Both the position numbers and the translations under genes were made by a program. From Acidocella facilis ATCC 35904 (GTDB lineage: Bacteria; Pseudomonadota; Alphaproteobacteria; Acetobacterales; Acetobacteraceae), in NCBI RefSeq assembly GCF_000687875.1, contig NZ_JHYG01000010.1, forward strand, positions 1 to 64,000: a stretch of DNA of 64,000 nucleotides. Reading direction: 5' to 3'. Shown piece after piece: positions 36,556-45,550 of the stretch. Every line of letters starts with the position of its first letter. The first letter of the stretch is position 1. The notes under the pieces were generated by a model. That model searched no databases. It saw nothing but the letters and a program-made list of their open reading frames with translations, and was not told where the DNA came from.

Positions 36556-38793
36556 GTGGAAATTTTCGGGGGACGCTTGAGCCGTTTGGACCAGAGCGAA
36601 GCCTTGCGGGCCGCGCAAAGCCAGCCCGGCCCGCCTTTGGGGCCGCAGGCGGGCTGGCCATACGGGCTGCGCCTGGCCGCGCGGCAATGTTTTTCATCCC
36701 CCTTGCCGACGGCGATTTACTGGGGCCCGGCGCAGCTGATGCTGTTCAACGATAAATGGGCGGCCCTCCATAATGTTGATCGTGACAGCCTGCACGGCTT
36801 GCCCGCCGCCATGGTCTGGGGCGAGGGCTGGGGGCGGATCCAAAGCCATGTGCTGAAGCTGGACCAGCAGGAGCATGTCGATTTCGAGCAGCTGCATGAG
36901 GTGCCGGGACGGGAGGGGCAGAGCGCGCTGTGGCAATATCGTCTCTCTCCACTCCATGACGAGTGCGGCGGCGTGGCGGGCATCTTTGAGCAGGGCCAGG
37001 AATTCAGCGCCCAGGCCCTGGAGGATGAGCGCCACGCCCTGGATATTCTAAGCCGGATTGCCGCGGCGACCATCGTTGAGAAAAATCCCGAGACCATCGT
37101 GCAGCTGGTGACCGATGCGGGGGTGGAGCTGACCGGCGCGGCGTTTGGCGCGTTTTTCTACCATATCACAAATGAAGCCGGGGAGCGGATGATGCTCTAC
37201 ACCCTCTCCGGCGCCCCGCGCGAAGCCTTTTCGCATTTTCCCATGCCGCGCCGGACAGCCCTGCTGACCGCGACCTTCGAGAGCACCGAGATCATCCGGA
37301 TCGACGATATCGCCGCCGATCCTCGCTACGGCCATAACGCCCCGCATAGCGGCATGCCGCGCGGGCATCTGCCGGTTGCAAGCTATATGGCGGTGCCGGT
37401 CGCCTCGCGCGAAGGCGGCGCCATCGGCACAATGCTGTTCGGTCATCCGCAACGCGCCCAGTTCAGCGTCCGGCATGAGGCGCTGATGCGCGGCCTCGCC
37501 GGCCAGGCCGCGATCGCGATTGAGAATGCCCGCCTGATCCAGCGTGTCAGCGACGCCAATGAGACGCTGGAGCAGCGCGTCGCCGAACGGACGCGGGAAT
37601 TGATGGACGCGCATGAGGCGCTACGCCAGGCTCAGAAGATGGAAGCGGTCGGCCAGCTCACCGGCGGCATCGCGCATGATTTCAACAATCTGCTGCAGGG
37701 CATCAGCGGCAGCCTGGAAATGCTCGAACGCCGTCTGGCGCAAGGGCGGACGAGCGGGCTGGAACGGTTTCTGCACGGCGCGCAGGCGGCGGCGCAACGC
37801 GCGGCCGCCTTGACGCAGCGTCTGCTCGCCTTCTCGCGCCGCCAGACCCTGGATCCGCGCCCGGTCGATGTCGGCCAGCTGGTCGCGGGCCTCGCCGATC
37901 TGATCCAGCGCGCCGTCGGCCCGTCGATCCGGCTTGAGGTGCTGGCCCCGGCCACGCCGCTGCGCGCCGCCGTGGACAAGGCGCAGCTGGAAAGCGCGCT
38001 GCTCAACCTCGCCATCAATGGGCGCGATGCGATGCCGGACGGCGGGCGCCTGACCATCGAGGTCACCACACGTTGGCTCGATGGCCGTAACGCCCGCGGG
38101 GCCGAGATCGCGTCCGGCGAATATCTGGCGATCTGCGTGTCGGATACCGGCAGCGGCATTCCGAAGGAGCTGCTCGGCCGGGTCTTCGATCCGTTTTTCA
38201 CCACCAAGCCCATCGGCCAGGGTACCGGCCTGGGGCTTTCGATGGTGCATGGCTTCGTCCGCCAGTCGGGCGGGCATGTGGAAATCCACTCCACGCCAGG
38301 GCTGGGCACGATGGTGCTGCTCTACCTGCCATGCCATCATGGCGATGAGATCGCCGAGCCCGCCGGCGCCGCTGATCCAGTGCTGGAGGCGGGGAAGGGG
38401 GCGCGTGTCCTGGTCATCGACGATGAGGCCGTGGTCCGCGCCCCGATCGTCGCGATGCTGCAAGAGGCCGGCTATAAGGTGGTCGAGGCGGAGGATGGGG
38501 CGAGCGGCCTGACCCTGTTGCGCAACACCCCGCAGCTGCAATTATTGATCACCGATGTCGGCCTGCCGGGCGGGTTGAACGGCCGTCAGGTCGCGGATGC
38601 GGCGCGCCAGCTCATGCCCGGCCTGAAAATCCTGTTCATCACCGGCTATGCCGAGCAGGCCGCCCTCGGCACAACGGCGCTGGAAGAGGGCATGGCGCTG
38701 TTCGCCAAGCCCTTCGCCATGTCCAACCTCGCCGCGCAGGTGGCCGACATGCTGCGCGCGCCACCAAGCGCGGCGGCCAGGATCAGCGCTTGA
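36556..38793 (+). CDS. soluble hybrid sensor histidine kinase (PAS-like, GAF, HisKA, HATPase, REC)
   Basis: This is a 745-aa protein without membrane helices. A PAS-like segment comes first (about 40-150, AIYWGPAQLMLFNDKWAALH). A GAF domain follows (about 165-325, ending QAAIAIENARLI). A short coiled coil leads to HisKA with GGIAHDFNNLL (phospho-His 374), then an ATPase with NLAINGRDAMPDGG, DTGSGI, FFTTK and GTGLGLSMVHG. The C-terminal receiver has phospho-Asp 667 in LLITDVGLPG and the late AKPF. It starts with GTG. No separate response regulator is adjacent, so the output is probably by phosphorelay elsewhere. Confidence 0.92.
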   Translation: MEIFGGRLSRLDQSEALRAAQSQPGPPLGPQAGWPYGLRLAARQCFSSPLPTAIYWGPAQLMLFNDKWAALHNVDRDSLHGLPAAMVWGEGWGRIQSHVLKLDQQEHVDFEQLHEVPGREGQSALWQYRLSPLHDECGGVAGIFEQGQEFSAQALEDERHALDILSRIAAATIVEKNPETIVQLVTDAGVELTGAAFGAFFYHITNEAGERMMLYTLSGAPREAFSHFPMPRRTALLTATFESTEIIRIDDIAADPRYGHNAPHSGMPRGHLPVASYMAVPVASREGGAIGTMLFGHPQRAQFSVRHEALMRGLAGQAAIAIENARLIQRVSDANETLEQRVAERTRELMDAHEALRQAQKMEAVGQLTGGIAHDFNNLLQGISGSLEMLERRLAQGRTSGLERFLHGAQAAAQRAAALTQRLLAFSRRQTLDPRPVDVGQLVAGLADLIQRAVGPSIRLEVLAPATPLRAAVDKAQLESALLNLAINGRDAMPDGGRLTIEVTTRWLDGRNARGAEIASGEYLAICVSDTGSGIPKELLGRVFDPFFTTKPIGQGTGLGLSMVHGFVRQSGGHVEIHSTPGLGTMVLLYLPCHHGDEIAEPAGAADPVLEAGKGARVLVIDDEAVVRAPIVAMLQEAGYKVVEAEDGASGLTLLRNTPQLQLLITDVGLPGGLNGRQVADAARQLMPGLKILFITGYAEQAALGTTALEEGMALFAKPFAMSNLAAQVADMLRAPPSAAARISA

Positions 38794-38810
38794 TGCTCTA
38801 AACGCTCACA

Positions 38811-39752
38811 TCACGCGCCGTCGGCGAGGCGGTTCTGCGCCTGGGAGACGAAGCTGCCGGGCGGCACCGAGCGGGTGAGCCAGACATTGCCGCCGATCAC
38901 CGAGCCCTTGCCGACCACCACACGGCCCAGAATCGTCGCCCCGGCATAGATCACCACATCATCCTCGATCACCGGATGGCGCGGCTCGCCTTTCACCAGC
39001 GCGCCGGTCTCGTCCTCGGTGAAGCTTTTCGCGCCCAACGTGACATGCTGGTACAGGCGGACATTCTCGCCGATCACCGCCGTCTGGCCGATGACCACGC
39101 CGATGCCGTGATCGATGAAAAAATGCTGGCCGATCTGCGCCTCGGGATGGATGTCGATGGCGGTTTCGGTCTGTGCGATGCTGGCCAGCAGGCGCGGCAC
39201 CAGCGGCGCCCCCAGCCGGTAGAGAGCGTGGGCGAGACGATGATGAATGACCGCCCGGATGCCCGGATAGCAGAGCAGGATTTCAGCCAGCGAGGTCGCC
39301 GCCGGATCACCGGCATAGGCCGCCTGCAGATCCCCGACCAGCGCCGAGCGGATCCCCGGCAATTGCGCGGCGAAATCGCGGACAATGTCACAGGCCGCGC
39401 ACTCCGCCTCTTCAAACCGCGCCTTGTTCTCCGGCGCCAGAAACAGCAGCCCGCGCCGCACCTGCTCGGTCAGCGCCGCCAGGGTCCGGGTCAGGGTCAG
39501 GCCGACGAAATAATCGATGGTCTCATCGGTCAGGTCCGGGCAGCCATAATGGCTCGGGAACAGCGCCGCGAACAGCCCGTCGCGGATCCGCATCAAGGCC
39601 TCGCGGGAGGGTAGTTCACGCACATGGCCGCGATAACGGATCTTGTGCGTCACCTCCCGCGAATGCCGCAGCCCGGCGACGATGGCCGCGAGATTTGAAG
39701 CGTTGGTCTGCGCCGCGCTGGTGATGTTTGGCGTCTGGTCGTCGATGCCCAT
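38811..39752 (-). CDS. cysE: serine O-acetyltransferase (CysE/SatA-type)
   Basis: This is a hexapeptide-repeat acetyltransferase that makes O-acetylserine for cysteine synthesis. It is 313 aa from ATG 39752. An N-terminal helical domain is followed by the core: EILLCYPGIRAVIHHRLAH, IDIHPEAQIGQHFFIDHGIG, VVIGQTAVIGENVRLYQHVT and LGRVVVGKGSVIGGNVWL. The long form resembles the EpsC/SAT group found in several proteobacteria. It is divergent from the cysI fusion, whose downstream cysK uses its product. Confidence 0.92.
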   Translation of the reverse strand: MGIDDQTPNITSAAQTNASNLAAIVAGLRHSREVTHKIRYRGHVRELPSREALMRIRDGLFAALFPSHYGCPDLTDETIDYFVGLTLTRTLAALTEQVRRGLLFLAPENKARFEEAECAACDIVRDFAAQLPGIRSALVGDLQAAYAGDPAATSLAEILLCYPGIRAVIHHRLAHALYRLGAPLVPRLLASIAQTETAIDIHPEAQIGQHFFIDHGIGVVIGQTAVIGENVRLYQHVTLGAKSFTEDETGALVKGEPRHPVIEDDVVIYAGATILGRVVVGKGSVIGGNVWLTRSVPPGSFVSQAQNRLADGA

Positions 39753-40042
39753 TGGCAGGCCCCGGTGCAATTGGCGTGTGGCGGGGGATGCTAGAACCCT
39801 GGCAGGGGCCTGTAAACCGCGCCCGCCCGCCAGCTTCTGGTTCCGGCCGAATCGGGAGGATGTTTCAGCCTTCCGGCTTGCCGCAGGAGGCTTTCGCCGC
39901 CAATGGGCCTGCTATGGCAAATCCGTCTCTGATTTTTCATTCATTCTTGGGTGTGTTAGAAATATTTTTCTTGCGATGGGTTGCGCCGCCGTCGCGTTCG
40001 GGTGCTCTGGCGCGCATTTGTGGATGAGAAGCGGGTTCGGAT
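39753..40042. promoter_or_regulatory. 290-base divergent cysE/cysI region
   Basis: It must contain both promoters. Near 39958-39971 is an AT-rich inverted repeat AGAAA-TATT-TTTCT, and an uninterrupted 55-codon frame (ATG 39860, TGA ending 40027) with a hydrophobic C-terminal half ends 15 bases before cysI. The GGGAGG before that ATG touches it, so its translation is doubtful. I cannot assign sulfur-regulator boxes. Confidence 0.35.
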
Positions 40043-42037
40043 ATGGCGTTGCAAGTGATCACGGGGAACCGGTTGGCGGATGGCGTTTCCGTTTGGTTTG
40101 CGGGGGCTGAGGGCTGGGCGGAACATGTCGAGCAGGCCTGCGCCTATGCCGCGCCGGAGATCGAGGCGGCGCTGGCCCAGGCGATGCCGCCGGATGCCGA
40201 GTTGCAAGTGGTGGAAATCCGCGCCGTCGAAGTGGTGCGGGAAAATGGCACGCTGATGCCCGTCGCCCACCGCGAACAGATCCGCGCCCGCGGCCCCTCG
40301 GTGCGCGCCGATCTGCCGGCTGGCGTCTGGCGTGACCCGGCCGCGCCCCTGCCGCCGCTGCCGACCGCGCACTCCTCCTCGCCCTTCGCGGGGATCTATC
40401 GCTATGACGAATATGACCGCGACTTCCTGCGCCAGCGCGCCCGCGAATTCGGCGCCATGGTCGAGCGCCGCCGCAAGGGCGAGCTCTCGGAAGAGGAATT
40501 CAAGCCGCTGCGGCTGATGAACGGCGTCTATCTGCAGCTGCACGCTTATATGCTGCGCATCGCCATCCCTTACGGCGTGCTCAGCGCCACCCAGCTGCGC
40601 CAGCTCGCCTACGTGGCCCGGCATTATGATCGCGGCTACGGCCATTTCACCACCCGCCAGAATATCCAGTTCAACTGGCTGCGGCTGGAGGATGTGCCCG
40701 CCGCCCTGGCGGCGCTGGCCGAGGCCAATATTCACGGCATCCAGACCAGCGGCAACTGCATCCGCAACACCACCACCGACGAATTCGCCGGCGCCGCCGC
40801 CGATGAAATCGTCGATCCGCGCCTCTATGCGGAAATCATCCGCCAATGGTCCACCGACCATCCGGAATTCACCTACCTGCCGCGGAAATTCAAGATCGCC
40901 ATCGTCGGCGCCGGGCATGACCGCGCGGCGGTGCGGGTGCATGATATCGGTATCGAGGCCTACCGTAACGCCGAGGGCGCGCCGGTGTTCCGCATCTTCG
41001 CCGGCGGCGGGCTGGGCCGCACCCCTTATGTCGCGGTGAAGCTGCGCGAGGATCTGCCGGTGCCGGAATTGCTGCGCTATTGCGAGGCGATTCTGCGCGT
41101 CTACAACGCCCTTGGCCGGCGCGACAATATTTACAAGGCGCGCATCAAGATCCTGATCCGCGAGATGAAGCCGGAAGCCTTCATCAAGTTGGTCGAGGAC
41201 GAATACGCCGCCCTGCCGGCCGATTACTGCCTGCTCACCGACGAGCTGGTGCAGGCGGTGGCGGCGCGCTTCCCGGCACCCGACCTGCCCCGCCAGGATG
41301 GCGGCGTGCTGAAGGCGGCGATGCTGGATGACCGCGCCTTGGCACGCTGGGTGAAGCAGAACACCCACCCGCACAAGGCCCCCGGCTATGTCTCGGCGGT
41401 GATCTCGCTGAAGCCGGTCGGCGGCATTGCCGGCGATGCCAGCGCGGATGAGATGGATATCGTCGCCGATCTCGCGGATAAATATTCGCTGGGCGAAATC
41501 CGCGTCTCGCATGTGCAGAACCTAGTGCTGCCGCATGTCGCCAAGGATGATGTGCCGGCTCTGTTCAAGGATCTGGTCGCCGCCGGGCTGGCCGAGGATA
41601 ATATCGGCCTGGTCACCGACATCATCGCCTGCCCGGGCATGGATTACTGCGCGCTGGCCACGGCCCGCTCCATCCCCGTCGCCCAGCGCATCGCCGAGCG
41701 TCTGGCGCCCCGCCAGCATGAAATCGGCACGCTGCATGTGAATATCTCCGGCTGCATCAATGCCTGCGGCCATCACCATGTCGGTCATATCGGGCTGCTC
41801 GGCGTCGATAAGAATGGCGAGGAGGTCTATCAGATCACCCTCGGCGGTGCCGCCGACGAAAAAGCGGCCATCGGCAAGATCATCGGCCCCGCCGTGCCCA
41901 CCGCGCATGTGCCCGACGCCATCGCGGCGCTGATGGATGCCTATCTCGCCGTCCGCGCGCCTGGCGAACGGTTTATCGACACCTACCGGCGCCTGGGCGC
42001 CGCGCCTTTCAAGGACGCCATCTATGCCACTCATTGA
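40043..42037 (+). CDS. cysI: DUF2849-sulfite reductase fusion (CysI hemoprotein)
   Basis: This is a 664-aa protein. Residues 1-95 (MALQVITGNRLADGVSVWF to REQIRARGPSVR) match DUF2849, a small protein normally encoded separately before cysI in alphaproteobacteria. After a Pro/Ala linker, the nitrite/sulfite reductase begins near 115 (GIYRYDEYDRDFL). It has RLMNGVYLQLHAYMLRIAIP and HFTTRQNIQFNW, and the siroheme/4Fe-4S cysteines in CPGMDYC and CINACGHHHVGHIG. It reduces sulfite to sulfide. No ATG separates the two parts, so this is a true fusion unless an internal GTG is used. It overlaps the DUF934 gene by 14 bases. Confidence 0.93.
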   Translation: MALQVITGNRLADGVSVWFAGAEGWAEHVEQACAYAAPEIEAALAQAMPPDAELQVVEIRAVEVVRENGTLMPVAHREQIRARGPSVRADLPAGVWRDPAAPLPPLPTAHSSSPFAGIYRYDEYDRDFLRQRAREFGAMVERRRKGELSEEEFKPLRLMNGVYLQLHAYMLRIAIPYGVLSATQLRQLAYVARHYDRGYGHFTTRQNIQFNWLRLEDVPAALAALAEANIHGIQTSGNCIRNTTTDEFAGAAADEIVDPRLYAEIIRQWSTDHPEFTYLPRKFKIAIVGAGHDRAAVRVHDIGIEAYRNAEGAPVFRIFAGGGLGRTPYVAVKLREDLPVPELLRYCEAILRVYNALGRRDNIYKARIKILIREMKPEAFIKLVEDEYAALPADYCLLTDELVQAVAARFPAPDLPRQDGGVLKAAMLDDRALARWVKQNTHPHKAPGYVSAVISLKPVGGIAGDASADEMDIVADLADKYSLGEIRVSHVQNLVLPHVAKDDVPALFKDLVAAGLAEDNIGLVTDIIACPGMDYCALATARSIPVAQRIAERLAPRQHEIGTLHVNISGCINACGHHHVGHIGLLGVDKNGEEVYQITLGGAADEKAAIGKIIGPAVPTAHVPDAIAALMDAYLAVRAPGERFIDTYRRLGAAPFKDAIYATH

Positions 42038-42455
42038 CCGCAAGGCGGCTGAAATCGCCGACCCGCAGGGCCTGACCCTCTATCCCGCCGCGGACCTCCC
42101 CGCCTCCTTGTCGGGCCCGTCGGGCGTCATCCTGTCGCCGGATGCGGATTTGGCGCTGCTGGCGCCGCATCTGCCGGCTTTGGCCGTGGTGACGATCACC
42201 TTCCCGAAATTCCGGGACGGGCGCGGCTTCACCATCGCCCGGTCACTGCGCCAGCATTACGGCTATGCCGGCGATATCCGCGCCACCGGGCATTTCCTGC
42301 CGGAACAGTTCGGCTTCCTGATCGCCTGCGGCTTCACCAGCTTCGAGACGCCGGCAACCCACGGCCCGGCGCAGTTCGCGGCGGCGCTGGCGGCGCCGCA
42401 TCAGCCCGGGCAATTGCTGCGCCGGACCCTGGGCCGCGCGCTGGAGCCGGTCTGA
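42024..42455 (+). CDS. DUF934 protein linked to sulfite reduction
   Basis: This is a 143-aa protein of the DUF934 family that regularly follows cysI. It has VTITFPKFRDGRGFTIARSLRQ and GYAGDIRATGHFLPEQFGFLIACGF, the two conserved blocks. Its biochemical role is unknown; electron supply to or assembly of the sulfite reductase has been suggested by context only. ATG 42024 lies inside the end of cysI. Confidence 0.88.
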   Translation: MPLIDRKAAEIADPQGLTLYPAADLPASLSGPSGVILSPDADLALLAPHLPALAVVTITFPKFRDGRGFTIARSLRQHYGYAGDIRATGHFLPEQFGFLIACGFTSFETPATHGPAQFAAALAAPHQPGQLLRRTLGRALEPV

Positions 42456-42550
42456 CCCCTGCGCCCTTGCATGTTGGCGGCTTGATCGCCAATTTCGGCA
42501 AAACCCAAGGCCATGCAGGGCGCTGCTGGCCATAACCCGGAGACCGCCAG

Positions 42551-43465
42551 ATGCCTGTTCAATCCGTCCTGGAGACCATTGGCAAAACCCCGCATATCCG
42601 CCTCTCGCGCCTGTTTCCCGCCGCGCAGGTCTGGGTGAAATCCGAGCGCGGCAATCCGGGCGGGTCGATCAAGGACCGCATCGCCCTGGCGATGATCGAA
42701 GCCGCCGAGCGTGACGGCCTGCTCAAGCCGGGCGGGCTGATCATCGAGCCGACCTCCGGCAATACCGGGGTCGGGCTGGCCCTGGTCGCGGCGGTGAAGG
42801 GCTACCGGCTGATCCTGGTGATGCCGGAGAGCATGTCGCTGGAGCGCCGCCGGCTGATGCGCGCCTACGGCGCCAGCTTCGATCTCACGCCCAAGGAAAA
42901 GGGCATGAAAGGCGCCATCGCCCGCGCCTTGGAGCTGAAGGCCGAGCATCCCGAGGCCTTCATCCCCCAGCAATTCGAAAATCCGGCGAATATCGAGGCG
43001 CACACCCGCACCACCGCGCAGGAGATCCTGGCTGATTTCCCGGACGGGCTGGATGTGATCATCACCGGGGTCGGCACGGGCGGGCATATCACCGGCGTCG
43101 CCGAGACGCTGAAACAGCATTGGCCGCAGTTGAAAGTCTTCGCCGTGGAGCCAGCGGCCTCGCCGGTGCTCTCCGGCGGCGCGCCCGCCCCGCACCCGAT
43201 CCAGGGCATCGGCGCCGGTTTCGTGCCGGAGAATTTCCATGCCGGCGCCATCGATGGCGTCATCACCGTCCAGGGCGATGACGCCAAGGATTACGCCCGC
43301 CAATCCGCGACCAAGGAGGGGCTGCTTGTCGGCATCTCCTCCGGCGCCACGCTGGCGGCCATCGCCCAAAAGCTTCCTGAGCTGCCGGAAGGCGCGCGCA
43401 TTCTCGGCTTCAATTACGATACCGGCGAGCGCTATCTCTCGGTCCCGGATTTCCTGCCGGATTGA
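42551..43465 (+). CDS. cysK: cysteine synthase A
   Basis: This is a PLP beta-synthase that makes cysteine from O-acetylserine and sulfide. It is 304 aa. The Schiff-base lysine is in [13 protein letters not shown], the substrate loop is [11 protein letters not shown], the phosphate loop is [11 protein letters not shown], and the C-terminal serine contact is ISSGATLAA. It follows DUF934 after 95 bases and completes sulfide use after CysI, with CysE supplying the acceptor. Confidence 0.95.
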   Translation: MPVQSVLETIGKTPHIRLSRLFPAAQVWVKSERGNPGGSIKDRIALAMIEAAERDGLLKPGGLIIEPTSGNTGVGLALVAAVKGYRLILVMPESMSLERRRLMRAYGASFDLTPKEKGMKGAIARALELKAEHPEAFIPQQFENPANIEAHTRTTAQEILADFPDGLDVIITGVGTGGHITGVAETLKQHWPQLKVFAVEPAASPVLSGGAPAPHPIQGIGAGFVPENFHAGAIDGVITVQGDDAKDYARQSATKEGLLVGISSGATLAAIAQKLPELPEGARILGFNYDTGERYLSVPDFLPD

Positions 43466-43498
43466 CCTTCCTCAAGGCGGGCGGCAGGTCAGCATGTC

Positions 43499-44878
43499 AT
43501 GGCTCCGGCCATGACCCATGCCGATCTGATCGCCCGCTATGATGGCCGCGTGCCGCGCTATACCAGCTACCCCACCGCCCCGCATTTCTCCGCGGAAATC
43601 GGCGCGGCGCATTATCAGCGCTGGCTCGCAGCATTGCCGCCAGCCTCACCGCTCTCGCTCTATCTGCACGTACCCTTCTGCGACCGGCTCTGCCTCTATT
43701 GCGGCTGCCATACCAGCGTCGCCCGGCATGAACGCCCGAAACGCATCTATGCGGAGGCGCTGGCGCGCGAGATCGGCCTGCTGGCCGATATTCTGGGGCA
43801 GCGCGCGCGGGTCAGCCAGATCCATTGGGGCGGCGGCACGCCGACCGCGCTGCCGGATGACTGCCTGACCACATTGATGGCGTTGCTGCGCACGCGCTTC
43901 GATGTCGCCGCGGACGCGGAAATCGCCATCGAGATCGACCCTGTGGCTCTGTCATCGGACAAGCTCGCCACGCTGGGCCGGATGGGGATCAACCGCGCCA
44001 GCCTCGGGGTGCAGGATTTCGACGAGGCGGTGCAGGCCGCGATCGGCCGGCCGCAAAGCTTCGCGCAAACGCAGGACGCCGCAGACGGGCTGCGCGCCCT
44101 CGGCGTCACCTCCCTCAATCTCGATCTGATCTACGGCCTGCCGCTGCAAACCGAAGCCTCGGTGGCGCGCACCGCCCGCCTGGCGCTGGCGCTCTCGCCG
44201 GACCGCGTCGCGGTGTTCGGCTATGCGCATGTGCCCTGGATGAAGAAGCACCAGGCGCTGATCCCCGAGGCCACCTTGCCGGACTCGACCGCCCGCTTGC
44301 ACCAGGAAACCGCGATCCGGCAGGTGCTGGAACAGGAAGGCGGGCTGCTGCCCATCGGCCTCGATCATTACGCCCGGCCCGAGGACGAGATGGCCCAGGC
44401 CTTGCGGGCCGGCGCGCTGCAACGCGGGTTCCAGGGATATATGGTCGATGCCGCGCCGGTCCTGCTCGGGCTTGGCGCCAGCGCCATTGGTGCGCTACCT
44501 GGGGGCTATGTGCAGACCCAGCCGCGCATTCCCGCTTACGAGGAAGCCGTCTTCAACGGCCGCCTGCCGATCGTGCGCGGCTTCGCTCTGCAGCCCGATG
44601 ACCGGCTGCGCCGCGCCGTGATCGAACGCATCATGTGCGATCTGGCGGTGGATCTGCCGGCCGTCGCGGCTTTGTTCGGAGCGGACCCGGCGCCGCTGCT
44701 GGCGGATGCGCAGCCGCTCTCCGGCTTCGCCGCCGATGGTCTGGTCGAATGGAATGGCCGGTCTCTGCGCGTGACGGAACCGGGCCGCCTGTTCGTGCGT
44801 AATGTCGCCGCCTTGTTCGACCGTTACCTGACCCGCGATGCCAGCCAGCCGCAGCCCCGCCACGCCCGTGCCGTCTGA
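43499..44878 (+). CDS. hemN: oxygen-independent coproporphyrinogen III dehydrogenase
   Basis: This is a radical-SAM enzyme of heme synthesis used without oxygen. It is 459 aa, the true HemN length. It has PRYTSYPTAPHF at the N-terminus, the cluster motif CDRLCLYCGCHT (C-x3-C-x2-C plus the extra C), HWGGGTPTAL, then IEIDP, SLGVQDFDEAVQ and NLDLIYGLPLQT. The start may be ATG 43499 or ATG 43511. Its 3' end overlaps the next gene. Confidence 0.95.
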   Translation: MAPAMTHADLIARYDGRVPRYTSYPTAPHFSAEIGAAHYQRWLAALPPASPLSLYLHVPFCDRLCLYCGCHTSVARHERPKRIYAEALAREIGLLADILGQRARVSQIHWGGGTPTALPDDCLTTLMALLRTRFDVAADAEIAIEIDPVALSSDKLATLGRMGINRASLGVQDFDEAVQAAIGRPQSFAQTQDAADGLRALGVTSLNLDLIYGLPLQTEASVARTARLALALSPDRVAVFGYAHVPWMKKHQALIPEATLPDSTARLHQETAIRQVLEQEGGLLPIGLDHYARPEDEMAQALRAGALQRGFQGYMVDAAPVLLGLGASAIGALPGGYVQTQPRIPAYEEAVFNGRLPIVRGFALQPDDRLRRAVIERIMCDLAVDLPAVAALFGADPAPLLADAQPLSGFAADGLVEWNGRSLRVTEPGRLFVRNVAALFDRYLTRDASQPQPRHARAV

Positions 44879-45374
44879 GCCGCCGCCTCTCTCATTCGCC
44901 GCACAGATCGCCGCCTTGCGCGAGGAGGCGGGGCGGTTGATCCGCATCCGCCCGATCCCCGCCGAGACCGGCCTCGCCTTGCTGAAACTGCTGCATCAGG
45001 TCGAATTGCTGGCGGCGCGGCGCTATGAGCTGCTGCTGGCCCGCCCGGAACAGATCCCCTCCGAGATTCTGCGCGAAACCCTCTCCCGGCGCGAGGCGAT
45101 GGAACGCCGGCACGCCGCGCAGCTGACCCAGCGGCTGGAAGCGCTCGGCAGCAGCCCGCCGCCCGCCGGCGAGCTGATCGCCCGCGAGGCCGGCGATACC
45201 TTGCCGGTCGTCGTCAGCAGCCTTCTGGCCAAGCGGGACATGGTGAAACTCTACCGCGCGGCGATCCGCTTCCTGGCCCCGCGCGACAAAGGCAGCGCCG
45301 CCTTGCTGCGGCTGATTTTGGAAGAGGAAGAGGCGCATATCGCCGCCATGCGCAGCCTAGTGGTGCCGCGCTGA
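44838..45374 (+). CDS. small ferritin-like helical protein
   Basis: This is a mostly helical protein of up to 178 aa whose start overlaps the hemN end by 41 bases; GTG at 44868 would shorten it by ten residues. It has LLKLLHQVELLAARRYELLL and RREAMERRHAAQL (E-x2-H-like), then DMVKLYRAAIRFLAPRDKG and LEEEEAHIAAM (E-x2-H). The spacing suggests a four-helix di-iron or ferritin-like fold. The function is unknown, but coupling to hemN hints at iron or redox supply to heme synthesis. Confidence 0.7.
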   Translation: MPASRSPATPVPSEPPPLSFAAQIAALREEAGRLIRIRPIPAETGLALLKLLHQVELLAARRYELLLARPEQIPSEILRETLSRREAMERRHAAQLTQRLEALGSSPPPAGELIAREAGDTLPVVVSSLLAKRDMVKLYRAAIRFLAPRDKGSAALLRLILEEEEAHIAAMRSLVVPR

Positions 45375-45550
45375 GGCCTGGCTTCCCCAGCTGAACCATC
45401 CCCAATATGCCCGCTGCCGATGATCGGGAAGAAAAGACCCTGCCATGAGCTTCATGACAGGGCCAAGTTTGGGGAGTGTATCCGCTTTGGGATAAAGATC
45501 TTATGCGCGGTTGCGCGCGTAACGTCCTTGATCCAGATCAAGCCCTGATT
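45375..45550. other. intergenic region with an imperfect hairpin
   Basis: CCCTG-C-CATGA, loop GCT, TCATG-A-CAGGG at 45438-45462 forms an imperfect stem between convergent genes. It may stop transcription but has no T-run. Nothing else is seen in this stretch. Confidence 0.35.

Noticed and set aside
39956-41512. Long minus-strand frame opposite the cysI gene
   Set aside because: Composition is typical of an antisense shadow in GC-rich DNA, while the plus-strand frame encodes an unmistakable sulfite reductase.
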